Positions 1 through 8,311 of a DNA stretch of 64,000 bases are shown here, piece after piece. A program made the position numbers and the translations under genes. Numbering within the stretch: the stretch's first letter is position 1; each line of letters begins with the position of its first letter. A model generated the notes under the pieces. The model made no database searches. It was given only the letters and a program-made list of their open reading frames with translations, and was not told the DNA's origin. Location of the stretch: contig NZ_LOPY01000061.1 in NCBI RefSeq assembly GCF_001469895.1, positions 124,001-188,000 of the forward strand, given 5' to 3'. Source of the DNA: Pseudoalteromonas sp. XI10. GTDB lineage: Bacteria; Pseudomonadota; Gammaproteobacteria; Enterobacterales; Alteromonadaceae.

Positions 1-880
1 CAGCAAGTGGACCTAACAATTGATTATTCACATCTTGCTTGGAGAAAGTTAGCCTTGAGTTATTCAATAAATCACTTTCACGACCCGATAAAAAGTATTC
101 CATCGTTAAATATGCAAAATCTTGCGAGCCAAGTAATGAGTAACTAGCCTGACTGCCATCATTATCTTGGGTGTAATTCAATTGTAAGTCAGCCACAGGG
201 ACAGATAAGGCCTGATATGGGCTTGGTTTCCAAGGTAAGGTTGCTTGTTTTTGAGTACTATAGCTTTGCAGTTGTTTTTTATGACGCTGCGCTTGGGCGA
301 CAACCGGATAAACAGACTCAGTTTCAATATGTAGCTCTAAGCTTGCGTAGTCAGAGCGGTGCTTAAATTCTAAAGCCTCTGCAAGTACTGCTGCCTCAAT
401 ATAAATATCATCGTCAACACTAATTTGTTGCTCAGTAAGCTGCCACTTTTTGTTATCTGTAATCAGCTCTTTTTGAGCTGTTAATTGAAAGGTTTTATTA
501 GTGTTGATGAACCAACCTTCTGCCCTCTCGGCTGATAAATCGACATTGATTGCTAATTGTAAGATATCAACTAGCCCTGAAAGCCCCAGCAATATGTCTT
601 GATCAGACTTAAGGGCAAAAACCTCACCTAAATAATTTTCATTTAAATAAATTGAAAATAGCAAAAACTCCCCAGTCGCAATTCGCTGCTGGGTGTCTAA
701 GGTGTCTGCAGAATGGTTGACAGCAGGTGTATGCTTTGATTGTGGAGCATGAAGCTGTTCGCCATTTAGCTTAGCCTTTATGGCATTGAGTCTAGCTAGT
801 ACATCCTCTGTACTCACAGTCGAATTAGCAAAGCTGATAGGACTTAATAGCATAAGCCCTAACGCAAATAAGCGATTCAT
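1..880 (-). CDS. Outer-membrane usher-like protein, N-terminal part (runs off the left edge)
   Basis: An open frame begins at an ATG at 880 and stays open to base 1, giving about 293 residues; the C-terminal part lies outside the window. The protein starts with a signal peptide (MNRLFALGLMLLSPISFA). About residues 68-130 have the feel of an usher N-terminal domain, with a short beta-rich stretch around YLNENYLGEV and a later SLELHIETE segment. By family knowledge an usher is the outer-membrane pore that assembles and secretes fimbrial subunits delivered by a periplasmic chaperone. The call rests mainly on context: the chaperone gene ends 20 bases upstream in the same direction and candidate subunits precede it. 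The missing barrel prevents a firm call. Confidence 0.6.
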   Translation of the reverse strand, partial: MNRLFALGLMLLSPISFANSTVSTEDVLARLNAIKAKLNGEQLHAPQSKHTPAVNHSADTLDTQQRIATGEFLLFSIYLNENYLGEVFALKSDQDILLGLSGLVDILQLAINVDLSAERAEGWFINTNKTFQLTAQKELITDNKKWQLTEQQISVDDDIYIEAAVLAEALEFKHRSDYASLELHIETESVYPVVAQAQRHKKQLQSYSTQKQATLPWKPSPYQALSVPVADLQLNYTQDNDGSQASYSLLGSQDFAYLTMEYFLSGRESDLLNNSRLTFSKQDVNNQLLGPLA

Positions 881-899
881 AAATTTTTCGCATTAATCC

Positions 900-1691
900 C
901 TAATGTCGAATAGCAAATGAATATGAGTCAAAAACTATACCTTCATACTCATCAGCACCTTCATATTTAATCTCAATAGGCCCTTTCTTCGGTAGTTTTT
1001 TATCGGTAAATAGAGCTAGGTAAGCTGTTGTTTCATTGACTTCAGGGTACAAACTCAAGTTACCAATTTCAGCGATTTTCTCTTGTTTACCCGCTGTATT
1101 AGTTGCATACGCACTGAGCCTCCCATAACTACTAAAGCCTTGGCTTTCGGTTAACTTAACTGCAAGACTAAGTTTTTTATTAATAGAGTCTTCAACCAGC
1201 TTAACGTCCCTAATTTTAACATTTGGTTGTTCGCCTTGCTCACGATATACAACTGGAATACTAAAACTCATTATCATGTTCACTTTAATACCTGGTTTAG
1301 TGCTTTTCACTTCATTGGGTAATGCTTGAAACAATAAGTGAGAACGATACTCCCCTTTAGTCAAATTCTTAGGCTTTCTAATCGCTATTTTAACCGTTTG
1401 CCTTTCGCCCGGTGCTAAGCGAATTTGCTTTGGGGATAAACGCGTCATTGGTGAAAGGCTGCTTGCTACAGGCTCACTCAATGTTTGGTAACCACCTGCG
1501 GGGAGCGCTAATTTTTCGCTCCATACCACGCGATATGTTCTATATTCATCTGAGCTATTAATGACGGTGACTTTTGCGCTACGTTGGCGCTCATCAAATG
1601 AAACTCGAGTTGGTGAAATAAGTAAATTTGCCGTTGCGTATTGACTGAATAAAACAAAAAAGAGTCCACATAAAAGACGTTTTGCGAACAT
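900..1691 (-). CDS. Periplasmic fimbrial (PapD-like) chaperone
   Basis: 263 residues with a signal peptide (about 1-21, ending YATA) followed by an immunoglobulin-like domain. The beginning LLISPTRVSFDERQRSAKVTVINSS is the pattern of PapD-type chaperone G1/A1 strands. RLSPKQIRLAPGERQTVKI followed by YRSHLLF is the characteristic later part of the first domain. Such chaperones bind secreted pilus subunits in the periplasm, complete their folds by donor-strand complementation and pass them to the usher. The start is preceded by AAGGA at a suitable distance. It lies 8 bases after the 155-aa candidate subunit and 20 bases before the usher-like gene, so the set is probably one transcript. The exact chaperone subfamily cannot be settled by eye. 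Confidence 0.8.
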   Translation of the reverse strand: MFAKRLLCGLFFVLFSQYATANLLISPTRVSFDERQRSAKVTVINSSDEYRTYRVVWSEKLALPAGGYQTLSEPVASSLSPMTRLSPKQIRLAPGERQTVKIAIRKPKNLTKGEYRSHLLFQALPNEVKSTKPGIKVNMIMSFSIPVVYREQGEQPNVKIRDVKLVEDSINKKLSLAVKLTESQGFSSYGRLSAYATNTAGKQEKIAEIGNLSLYPEVNETTAYLALFTDKKLPKKGPIEIKYEGADEYEGIVFDSYSFAIRH

Positions 1692-1699
1692 ATCTATCC

Positions 1700-2167
1700 T
1701 TAGTAATCGACCGATATTTCTAAATAAGTTGAAGAAGAGTAATGACCATCTGCGTATGCTTTAGCGCTACGATCTGTTGTTAAAATACCGCCAATAAATA
1801 CTTTTGCCTCACCAAACTCATTGGTGATCACATATTTAGGAAAACCATTAAGGCGCACAGAAAACTCAGCACTCGTGTTGCCGTCTACATCATGTATTAA
1901 GTCAACTGGAGCAACTAGATTCATAGTTAGTTGGGTTCTGGCAGGAAAGTCAGTAAGTAATAATTCTGCTGGGTGGCCATTTTCAAGTACATAAACTGAG
2001 CCCTGAGTATTGATACTGCCATCATCTTTGACAATTACAGAGCTGGTATTTGTATTAGCTAAAATAACAAGAGTGCCAAAATCAAGCGCTTGTTGCTCTG
2101 TGCTCGCTGCTTGTAGAGGCAAAGAGAAAACAGAAAATAGCACACTGGCTAAAAGCAAAAAGCGCAT
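1700..2167 (-). CDS. DUF4402-like secreted protein, candidate fibre subunit (short paralogue)
   Basis: 155 residues with a signal peptide (1-20, ending LPLQA). The mature part opens with ALDFGTLVIL and ends YADGHYSSSTYLEISVDY. The LDFGT start and the YADGxYxGxxxIxVxY end are what I associate with DUF4402 proteins, small beta-sandwich secreted proteins found in chaperone-usher-like loci. The 199-aa product of the next gene upstream shares the same beginning and end, so the two look like diverged paralogues. The gene sits 18 bases after that paralogue and 8 bases before the chaperone. A role as a pilin or tip subunit is inferred from context. Confidence 0.65.
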   Translation of the reverse strand: MRFLLLASVLFSVFSLPLQAASTEQQALDFGTLVILANTNTSSVIVKDDGSINTQGSVYVLENGHPAELLLTDFPARTQLTMNLVAPVDLIHDVDGNTSAEFSVRLNGFPKYVITNEFGEAKVFIGGILTTDRSAKAYADGHYSSSTYLEISVDY

Positions 2168-2185
2168 AAAAATTACCTAAAATAA

Positions 2186-2785
2186 TTAATAAGCGACTTC
2201 GATTTGAAAAGTCCCCGCATAAACACCATCAGCATATGGCTTTGTGGTAGTACGATCTGATGTATCTAAGCTTGCGCCAATATTGAATGACACAGTACCG
2301 TCTTGCGCAACCTGTAAGTTAGGTGTACCAGAATTGTAGTTCGCATTTGCGTTTGGCCCGCTAGTAATAACGAATAACCAATTACCAATTTCAAAGTCAG
2401 GACGGTCAGTATCTTGTCCATCTTCAAATTCTAACTGAGTCTGAGTAGGCTCAGTAATCGATAAAATAGCATTTGGAACAGCTTCAGACACAGTAAACGC
2501 CGCAGGCTCGCCATCTTCAATGACAGCAAATAAAGCGTTTTCTGTATTATTGGTACTTACTGATATTGGACTAGCATTTGGAGTCGCATTAACTGTAAGT
2601 CTTGCTCGATCGGTTCCAGATGGGTCTGCAACAGCACGAATAGTCCCAAAATTAAGGTCACTATCTTTGGTCAAAACAACAGTGTTTTGAACTGTAACTT
2701 CAGCACGAAAAGTTTCAGTAGCAGAAAAGGCAGTTGATGAGGCGAAAATAACACTAAGAGAAAGTAAAGAAAGAGGTAATTTCAT
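2186..2785 (-). CDS. DUF4402-like secreted protein, candidate major fibre subunit
   Basis: 199 residues with a clear signal peptide (1-22, ending STAFSA). The mature protein starts with FRAEVTVQNTVVLTKDSDLNFGTI and ends KPYADGVYAGTFQIEVAY, the DUF4402 pattern of a beta-sandwich secreted protein. It is the first gene of the tight subunit-subunit-chaperone-usher series. That position and its size would suit the main structural subunit, though this is inference. An upstream gap of about 110 bases, the largest in the series, probably holds its promoter or a processing site. No cysteine pair of the classic type-1 pilin kind is visible. Confidence 0.68.
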   Translation of the reverse strand: MKLPLSLLSLSVIFASSTAFSATETFRAEVTVQNTVVLTKDSDLNFGTIRAVADPSGTDRARLTVNATPNASPISVSTNNTENALFAVIEDGEPAAFTVSEAVPNAILSITEPTQTQLEFEDGQDTDRPDFEIGNWLFVITSGPNANANYNSGTPNLQVAQDGTVSFNIGASLDTSDRTTTKPYADGVYAGTFQIEVAY

Positions 2786-2896
2786 ATTAAGTCCTTATAA
2801 TTAAATGGCTAAGCCATTTTTCTGTATCTTAAGCTTTATCGACCTCTAGAACAAATACTTTAAGATTAATTACCTAATTTTTAAGAGGAAAGATGC

Positions 2897-3502
2897 TTAA
2901 AGCATCTCTCCAATAAACGGTGCCGTCACACAGGTTTGCCCCATTCTTTTGGCTATCTCACAAAATGCAGTAGCCTGAGTATAATTTGCAAATGGACCAG
3001 CCCTTAACCCATACAAGGTTACGCCTTTTTGCTCTCGTGTTTTAAAACGAAAATCAAGGTCATTTAAAACAGCAGGATAATCACGTTTAAGCTTTAAGAC
3101 CTGATGACTAACTTTTTTCGGCGTTAAATATAAACCTAATTGCACGCCCGCTTCAGCCGCTTTATTTGCTGCAATAATCGCCTCAAGTGAGTCTGTGGAT
3201 GATGCATGCTGTACTTGCGTTTGTTCGCTTTGATGAATAATCACATCATTTTGTGGCTCTGCTGATTGCAGCGCAGTTAAATCACTATTAGCTGATAGCA
3301 CTTCGATTAACAACGCAAGGTCTTTTTCCATGGCTGAAAGGCGCTCAATGCTCGGCTGTTGGTTTTGCCACTCGGCAGCAAATTGCTGTACTTGCTGCTC
3401 AGTATAAGCTGGCTGAGTTTGCTCTTGGCTCATCATACATGCTGTCAAAGCAGTTAAGTTGATGGTTATCAGTAGATATTTAGAAAAAATAGAAAAATGC
3501 AT
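2897..3502 (-). CDS. SPOR-domain lipoprotein
   Basis: 201 residues. The N-terminus has a lipoprotein signal with lipobox LTAC (Cys22). A linker rich in Gln, Glu and Ser follows (about 25-115). The C-terminal 80 residues fit a SPOR fold: VQLGLYLTPKK, then GVTLYGLRAGPFANYTQATAFCEIAKRMGQTC. SPOR domains bind denuded glycan strands of peptidoglycan. The gene lies just upstream of the fimbrial subunit genes on the same strand, after a second SPOR lipoprotein gene. A role in anchoring or positioning the fibre machinery is possible but is only inferred from neighbourhood. Confidence 0.7.
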   Translation of the reverse strand: MHFSIFSKYLLITINLTALTACMMSQEQTQPAYTEQQVQQFAAEWQNQQPSIERLSAMEKDLALLIEVLSANSDLTALQSAEPQNDVIIHQSEQTQVQHASSTDSLEAIIAANKAAEAGVQLGLYLTPKKVSHQVLKLKRDYPAVLNDLDFRFKTREQKGVTLYGLRAGPFANYTQATAFCEIAKRMGQTCVTAPFIGEML

Positions 3503-3575
3503 GGTGACGTCAATTCTAAAAAACAGACTTAAATCTTAGCAATAAAAATGCCACCTTTAGAGTGAATATTTGACG

Positions 3576-4112
3576 CTAAAAATAAATTCGGTTGTCAGTG
3601 TAGTTACTTACCCAACAATCAATGCCTTGTCGTTTAATCGCTTCACAATCAGCTTTCGCGTTTTTCAAATACTTATAGCCACCAAACTTAAGTCGATAGT
3701 AGGTATGCTCATTTACATCAGCGACTTCAACATTAAGTATCGGCTTTCCTTGAAAAATACTGGGTGCTCGTTTAGCCATTTTCTTTAATGTATAAGCAAG
3801 ACCTTGTTCCGTATTAACAGACGCTAACTGTAGAGCAAACGCATACTCAGGTTTAACAGAGTCTTTAGAGTCGCTTGATAGTGCTTGAGAAGTATCAGCC
3901 TGATCTAGCACTGTACTGACAGGTTCACTTTGGGTTTGCGCCAACAAAAATGAGTTTTGCATTAGCGTTACATCGCTAAGGTACTGAACAACATTGAAAA
4001 CAGGAAGCTTGTTAAAAGAGATATCACGAAATGCCTTATTACTGCAACCAGACACAGTCAATAACACCAACAGGTATATACTGTAACGCAAAGGTTTTGA
4101 GCAATATTTCAT
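3576..4112 (-). CDS. SPOR-domain lipoprotein, first gene of the fimbrial cluster
   Basis: About 178 residues from the ATG at 4112; an in-frame ATG at 4136 would add eight residues. Neither has a good ribosome site, and I prefer 4112 because the signal peptide MKYCSKPLRYSIYLLVLLTVSGC is then of normal length with lipobox VSGC. A low-complexity middle is followed by a SPOR-like C-terminus: FALQLASVNTEQGLAYTLKK, YYRLKFGGYKYLKNAKADCEAIKRQGIDCWV. It resembles the next gene in plan and in its two C-terminal cysteines, suggesting duplication. It opens the minus-strand series that ends with the usher. Confidence 0.65.
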   Translation of the reverse strand: MKYCSKPLRYSIYLLVLLTVSGCSNKAFRDISFNKLPVFNVVQYLSDVTLMQNSFLLAQTQSEPVSTVLDQADTSQALSSDSKDSVKPEYAFALQLASVNTEQGLAYTLKKMAKRAPSIFQGKPILNVEVADVNEHTYYRLKFGGYKYLKNAKADCEAIKRQGIDCWVSNYTDNRIYF

Positions 4113-4136
4113 AAGTAGGATTCTTAAACGTACCAT

Positions 4137-4513
4137 TAAAAATTTGCTTCTTTTTAAAGAAGTCTATCTGTTAGCACTTACCTATACAAAAACCATAAAA
4201 GTGATTTACGACATTGCATAAGAAAACTCTAACACATTATTTGTTATTATAATATTTTCAGTACAGTGCTTAACTAACTGCAATAAAAACTTAATGACAC
4301 CCTAATACTTAAGTTTTCATATTAGACAACCTAAAGCAATAAAAATCCGTCTTTACATAGGTATTTTTATAAGTATAGCTGAGTTTAACTATCCTACAGG
4401 GGTAAATAAGCATCTCACTGATCTTTAATCTTAACAATGCGTTAAGACTTAGGTATATCAGAAAAATCCTTTATTGGGTAATAATCGACAATTGGGAGGA
4501 ACATGTAAATAAC
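4137..4513. other. Non-coding stretch between the fimbrial cluster and galU
   Basis: About 375 AT-rich bases with no credible coding frame. It should hold the promoter of the minus-strand SPOR/fimbrial series. A small palindrome (CTTCTTTTTAAAGAAG) lies near 4150, close to the first gene. Beyond this I see no RNA gene or repeat here. Confidence 0.5.
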
Positions 4514-4541
4514 AAAAAAGTGCCATATAGACACTTTTTTT
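4514..4541 (-). terminator. Rho-independent terminator after galU
   Basis: Inverted repeat AAAAAAGTG / CACTTTTTT with a loop of about nine bases, 32 bases beyond the galU stop. The stem is AT-rich with a GTG/CAC core, and T runs lie on both sides, so it could act in either direction. Confidence 0.65.
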
Positions 4542-4572
4542 ACATAATTTTCAACTAGGTAATTTGAATTGC

Positions 4573-5454
4573 TTATTTAACCAGCGACTTTATGAAGTCT
4601 GTAAGCTCACCTTTGAATTCATCACGACGCAGTGCAAACTCAACTATGGCTTTTAAATAACCAATTTTGCTACCGCAGTCATGGCTTTTACCTTTCATTG
4701 AGTAAGCATCAACAATCTCTTTTTCCATGAGCATTGCAATGGCATCTGTTAATTGGATTTCATCGCCTGCACCGGCTGGGGTTTTTGCAAGTAATGGCCA
4801 AATATTTTTGCTCAATACATAACGACCCACAACAGCAAGATTTGATGGTGCTTGATCAACTGGAGGCTTTTCAACCATATTTAAAATAGCTGCGCTTTCA
4901 CCTTGATTGATTTTTACATCACCTAAGTCGACAACACCGAACTTGTCTACTTCGTTTTGCGGCACAGGCTCAACCATAATTTGGCTCTCGCCGGTGGTTT
5001 CAAAACGCTGGATCATTTCAGCTAAGTTGTCTTTTTTAAGGTCGCTTGCTACATCATCGATGATCACATCCGGTAAAATAACAACAAACGGTTCATCACC
5101 TATGATAGGTGCAGCACAGTTAATCGCATGACCAAGGCCTTTCGCTTCACCTTGGCGAACATGAATAATTGTTACACCTTTCGGGCAGATTGATTGTACT
5201 TCTGCGAGTAACTGGCGTTTAACACGCTTTTCAAGCGTTGCTTCTAACTCAAAACTGGTATCAAAGTGGTTTTCAATTGAGTTTTTACTTGAATGCGTTA
5301 CTAAAACAATTTCTTTAATTCCTGCTGAAATTGCTTCATTCACAACGTACTGAATCAACGGGCGGTCAACAATAGGAAGCATTTCTTTAGGGATTGCTTT
5401 TGTTGCAGGTAACATACGTGTGCCAAGACCAGCAACTGGGATCACTGCTTTCAT
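4573..5454 (-). CDS. galU: UTP--glucose-1-phosphate uridylyltransferase
   Basis: 293 residues, normal for GalU. The enzyme makes UDP-glucose from UTP and glucose-1-phosphate in the cytoplasm, supplying envelope polysaccharide synthesis. The N-terminal nucleotidyltransferase signature is intact ([20 protein letters not shown], residues 4-23), as are [11 protein letters not shown], the VVILPDVI strand and MVEKPP near residue 190. The C-terminus has the usual [12 protein letters not shown] segment. It is the last gene of the minus-strand run tauE-lgt-thyA-galU, 26 bases after thyA, with a terminator behind it. The ribosome site AAGGAG lies directly upstream. Confidence 0.95.
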   Translation of the reverse strand: MKAVIPVAGLGTRMLPATKAIPKEMLPIVDRPLIQYVVNEAISAGIKEIVLVTHSSKNSIENHFDTSFELEATLEKRVKRQLLAEVQSICPKGVTIIHVRQGEAKGLGHAINCAAPIIGDEPFVVILPDVIIDDVASDLKKDNLAEMIQRFETTGESQIMVEPVPQNEVDKFGVVDLGDVKINQGESAAILNMVEKPPVDQAPSNLAVVGRYVLSKNIWPLLAKTPAGAGDEIQLTDAIAMLMEKEIVDAYSMKGKSHDCGSKIGYLKAIVEFALRRDEFKGELTDFIKSLVK

Positions 5455-5480
5455 TGATTTCTCCTTAAATTTTATTGTTC

Positions 5481-6332
5481 TTAAACTGAAAACGGATACT
5501 TAATTGCATCGTGACACTGATAACCTACTACTTCAAAATCATCTTTTGTAACCCAGGTTTCAATGTCTTCTAGTGATTTAATATTTGGGTTTATTTTTAA
5601 TTCTGGCGACGCGAATGGCTCACGCTTAAGCTGCACATCACGCATCAACTCAAGTTGGTTTTCATAAATATGCGCATTCGCTATTTTATGATACGCCTTA
5701 CCCGGTTTATGGCCGGTGATTTGTGCAACTAAAGCAAGTAACACAAAACATTGAATTTGATTAAAGTTCAAACCCAGCGGCACATCGCAGCTACGTTGGT
5801 ATGATGTTAAGTATAGGGTATCGCCCAATAAAGAAAAGGTGTGCGTGTGCATACAAGGGCGTAAACAGCCTAACTCAAACTCACCTGGGTTATAAAAAGT
5901 GACTATTTCACCGCGATCATCAATCCCTTTTGATAAGTTATCGATAACTTTTTTAAGTTGATCAAGGTGGCTGCCATCCGGACGTTGCCAACTGCGGCCT
6001 TGCACACCATACACTCGACCCATATCATCTTCACCACGACGATGTGGGTTTTCTAGCCAAGCTTTGTTTTCGTTTGCGTTAGCATTCCAAGTCATACAGC
6101 CGATATCACGAAACTGTGCAGCGCTGTCGTAACCACGTAAATAACCAAGTAACTCCGCTATCGCCGCTTTGTAAAAGCTCTTGCGCGTTGTTATTAGCGG
6201 AAACTTATTATTTGCCACATCATATTCAAGATCGGCATTAATAACGGTTAAACACTTGGTACCTGTGCGTTTGTTCTCAACCCACACACCTTCGTCAACA
6301 ATACGCTGACATAAATCTAAATACTGTTTCAT
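5481..6332 (-). CDS. thyA: Thymidylate synthase
   Basis: 283 residues, about 20 longer than the E. coli enzyme and like the longer ThyA form I associate with vibrios and Alteromonadales. It methylates dUMP to dTMP using methylene-tetrahydrofolate. Visible landmarks are [24 protein letters not shown] near the N-terminus, the nucleophile Cys160 in [24 protein letters not shown] (phosphate-binding Arg and substrate contacts) and NAHIYENQ near the C-terminus. It follows lgt by 13 bases, the conserved lgt-thyA pair of enteric bacteria. Confidence 0.95.
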   Translation of the reverse strand: MKQYLDLCQRIVDEGVWVENKRTGTKCLTVINADLEYDVANNKFPLITTRKSFYKAAIAELLGYLRGYDSAAQFRDIGCMTWNANANENKAWLENPHRRGEDDMGRVYGVQGRSWQRPDGSHLDQLKKVIDNLSKGIDDRGEIVTFYNPGEFELGCLRPCMHTHTFSLLGDTLYLTSYQRSCDVPLGLNFNQIQCFVLLALVAQITGHKPGKAYHKIANAHIYENQLELMRDVQLKREPFASPELKINPNIKSLEDIETWVTKDDFEVVGYQCHDAIKYPFSV

Positions 6333-6345
6333 TGATTTGCTCTTG

Positions 6346-7149
6346 TTATGCTTTGCTTGCCACGCTGTGTTGCGGCTTTTTATAGGCCCATATTAACAAA
6401 CCAAGGCCACCAATTACCATCGGCAATGACAGTATTTGCCCCATCGAGATAAAGCCTGCGAATAAACCTAAATGAGCATCTGGTTCACGGAAATATTCAA
6501 CAATAAATCTAAACACGCCATAGCCAAGTAAGAACACCCCTGCAACACTTCCCGCTGGACGCGGCTTTTTGATAAACCATTGTAAGATTAAGAACAGCAC
6601 CAAACCTTCTAAAAAGGCTTCGTATAATTGTGATGGATGACGGGGCTCTGGGCCACCTGATGGGAAAATAAACGCCCAAGGTACATCAGTCACTCGGCCC
6701 CATAGTTCGCCATTAATAAAGTTACCAATACGTCCGGCTAGTAAACCAAGCGGCACCAGTGGCACTACAAAATCGCCCACTTCAAATAATGATTTTTTAC
6801 GTGTCCAGGCAAAAATAGCAATGGCTGTAATCACACCTAGCGTACCGCCATGGAACGACATGCCACCTTGGTCAATTCTGAATAAGTACAGTGGGTTTTC
6901 AATAAAGTAGCTGAACTGATAAAACAATACATAACCAATACGGCCACCGAGTATTACCCCGAGCATGCCGTAAAATAATAAGTCACTAACTTGTTCTTTT
7001 GTCCAACCTGAGTTTGGTTTTTCTGCTTGACGATTAGCAAGCCACATCGCCAAAGCAAAACCAATTAAATACATTAAACCGTACCAACGTACGCTGAGCG
7101 GGCCTACCGAAAAAATAACCGGATCGATATCTGGAAATTGAAGAGCCAT
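6346..7149 (-). CDS. lgt: Prolipoprotein diacylglyceryl transferase
   Basis: 267 residues with about seven membrane segments. Lgt transfers diacylglycerol from phosphatidylglycerol to the lipobox cysteine of prolipoproteins, the first step of lipoprotein maturation in the inner membrane. The key stretches are present: [11 protein letters not shown] at the N-terminus, SFHGGTLG (catalytic His region, about residue 103) and the signature [14 protein letters not shown] (about 140-153). It lies between tauE and thyA; the lgt-thyA order matches E. coli. The window itself encodes several lipoprotein substrates. Confidence 0.95.
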   Translation of the reverse strand: MALQFPDIDPVIFSVGPLSVRWYGLMYLIGFALAMWLANRQAEKPNSGWTKEQVSDLLFYGMLGVILGGRIGYVLFYQFSYFIENPLYLFRIDQGGMSFHGGTLGVITAIAIFAWTRKKSLFEVGDFVVPLVPLGLLAGRIGNFINGELWGRVTDVPWAFIFPSGGPEPRHPSQLYEAFLEGLVLFLILQWFIKKPRPAGSVAGVFLLGYGVFRFIVEYFREPDAHLGLFAGFISMGQILSLPMVIGGLGLLIWAYKKPQHSVASKA

Positions 7150-7163
7150 AAAAATAAAAACCT

Positions 7164-7973
7164 TTAACTAAACACCATTTTAAGCGCAATTATGACAAGT
7201 AATAGCGCGAATACTTTTTTTATTGTTGCCACAGGCAAGTAATGCGTGGCTTTGGCACCTATTGGCGCAATAAGCGACGAGGTAACCACAATCCCGACTA
7301 ACGCAGGTAAATACACAAATCCGGCAAATCCATCACTGAAAGATGTTAATTGCCACCCAGCAGATACGTAACCCACCGAGCCGAATAGCGCAATGACAAT
7401 ACCACATGCAGCAGCACAACCAATGGCCTTTTTAATATCAACAGAAAAATAATGCAGTAGCGGCACAATAAGCGCCCCGCCGCCAATACCAATTAGTCCC
7501 GACAGCGCCCCCATTATGGCACATAAAAAGCCAAGAATAGGCCCTGATGGAAGCGGCTTTTCACTGGCGGCTTTTTTTCGTGTCGATAACACCATTCTGA
7601 GCGCGATAAACACCACGCTACCAGCAAAAACAAAGCGCAGTAGCTGCTCGGGGATAAAGCTTGCTGCAAAACCACTGATCAATGCGCCTAGGCCAACGCC
7701 AGTCATAACCCATGGGGCAATTTCCCAAGGCACGTTAGCATTACGATGATGAGCAAGGGCTGAAGAAGTCGAGGTAAAAATAATGGATGCTAACGAGGTT
7801 GCTATCGCGATGACTAATACATGGCTTGGGTCGGCAACATTGAACGATACTAATAGCGCACTAAGCACCGGTACGATAATAAGACCGCCACCAATGCCTA
7901 ATAATCCTGCTAAAAATCCAACCACGCTGCCCAAAATTGCGCAGTACACCATTAAAAGTATTACGTCATGCAT
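7164..7973 (-). CDS. TauE/SafE family sulfite/organosulfonate exporter-like permease
   Basis: 269 residues, about eight membrane helices in two similar halves. Each half begins with the glycine-rich family motif ([15 protein letters not shown] near residue 24 and [15 protein letters not shown] near 160). TauE/SafE proteins are inner-membrane permeases linked to export of sulfite or sulfoacetate or uptake of small organic anions; the substrate here is unknown. It sits between ptsP and lgt, genes that are neighbours in E. coli, so it looks like an insertion into a conserved block. It ends 14 bases before lgt and may share its transcript. The MITE-like element lies upstream. Confidence 0.85.
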   Translation of the reverse strand: MHDVILLMVYCAILGSVVGFLAGLLGIGGGLIIVPVLSALLVSFNVADPSHVLVIAIATSLASIIFTSTSSALAHHRNANVPWEIAPWVMTGVGLGALISGFAASFIPEQLLRFVFAGSVVFIALRMVLSTRKKAASEKPLPSGPILGFLCAIMGALSGLIGIGGGALIVPLLHYFSVDIKKAIGCAAACGIVIALFGSVGYVSAGWQLTSFSDGFAGFVYLPALVGIVVTSSLIAPIGAKATHYLPVATIKKVFALLLVIIALKMVFS

Positions 7974-8022
7974 AGCACACTCATATATTCAATTTGTTAT
8001 ATACATATACTAAACTAATATA

Positions 8023-8287
8023 TATACCCAAACCACCTCAAGATGCGAGTTTCAGTTGGAATTAAAAGCGATTTAGGCAAGGCATTGATTGCAAGTAATA
8101 GTGGTTCTATTGTTAAAATCAATAACGCAGTATAAATCGCTTTTAAACCAACCCTTTGGGCGTTTCACTGGCACTTACTCTCATCGTTGTTACTTCTTAA
8201 AAGGGACTGCCATTGTTGCAAAGTAACGCCTTGATATTAAGCACCTGTGAAACGCTGAATTCTACATCTTGAGGTGGCTTGGGTATA
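8023..8287. mobile_element. MITE-like non-autonomous element with 23-bp terminal inverted repeats
   Basis: The ends are 23-bp inverted repeats: TATACCCAAACCACCTCAAG... at 8023-8045 and its near-perfect complement at 8265-8287, with one mismatch. Between them are nested inverted repeats: 13 bp perfect at 8063-8075/8133-8145, 9 bp at 8160-8168/8247-8255 and 7 bp at 8189-8195/8221-8227. The 265-bp piece has no open frame of note and fills the gap between ptsP and the tauE-like gene. The pattern fits a miniature inverted-repeat element or a structured repeat. I see no second copy in this window and no clear target duplication. Confidence 0.65.
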
Positions 8288-8311
8288 AGTGCTTCACAGC
8301 ACAATTTTCCC

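Noticed and set aside
4493-4509. GGGAGGAAC followed by ATG TAA: strong ribosome site with a start-stop pair on the plus strand
   Set aside because: A start directly followed by a stop is not a gene, and nothing plus-strand lies downstream; probably chance in a gap.
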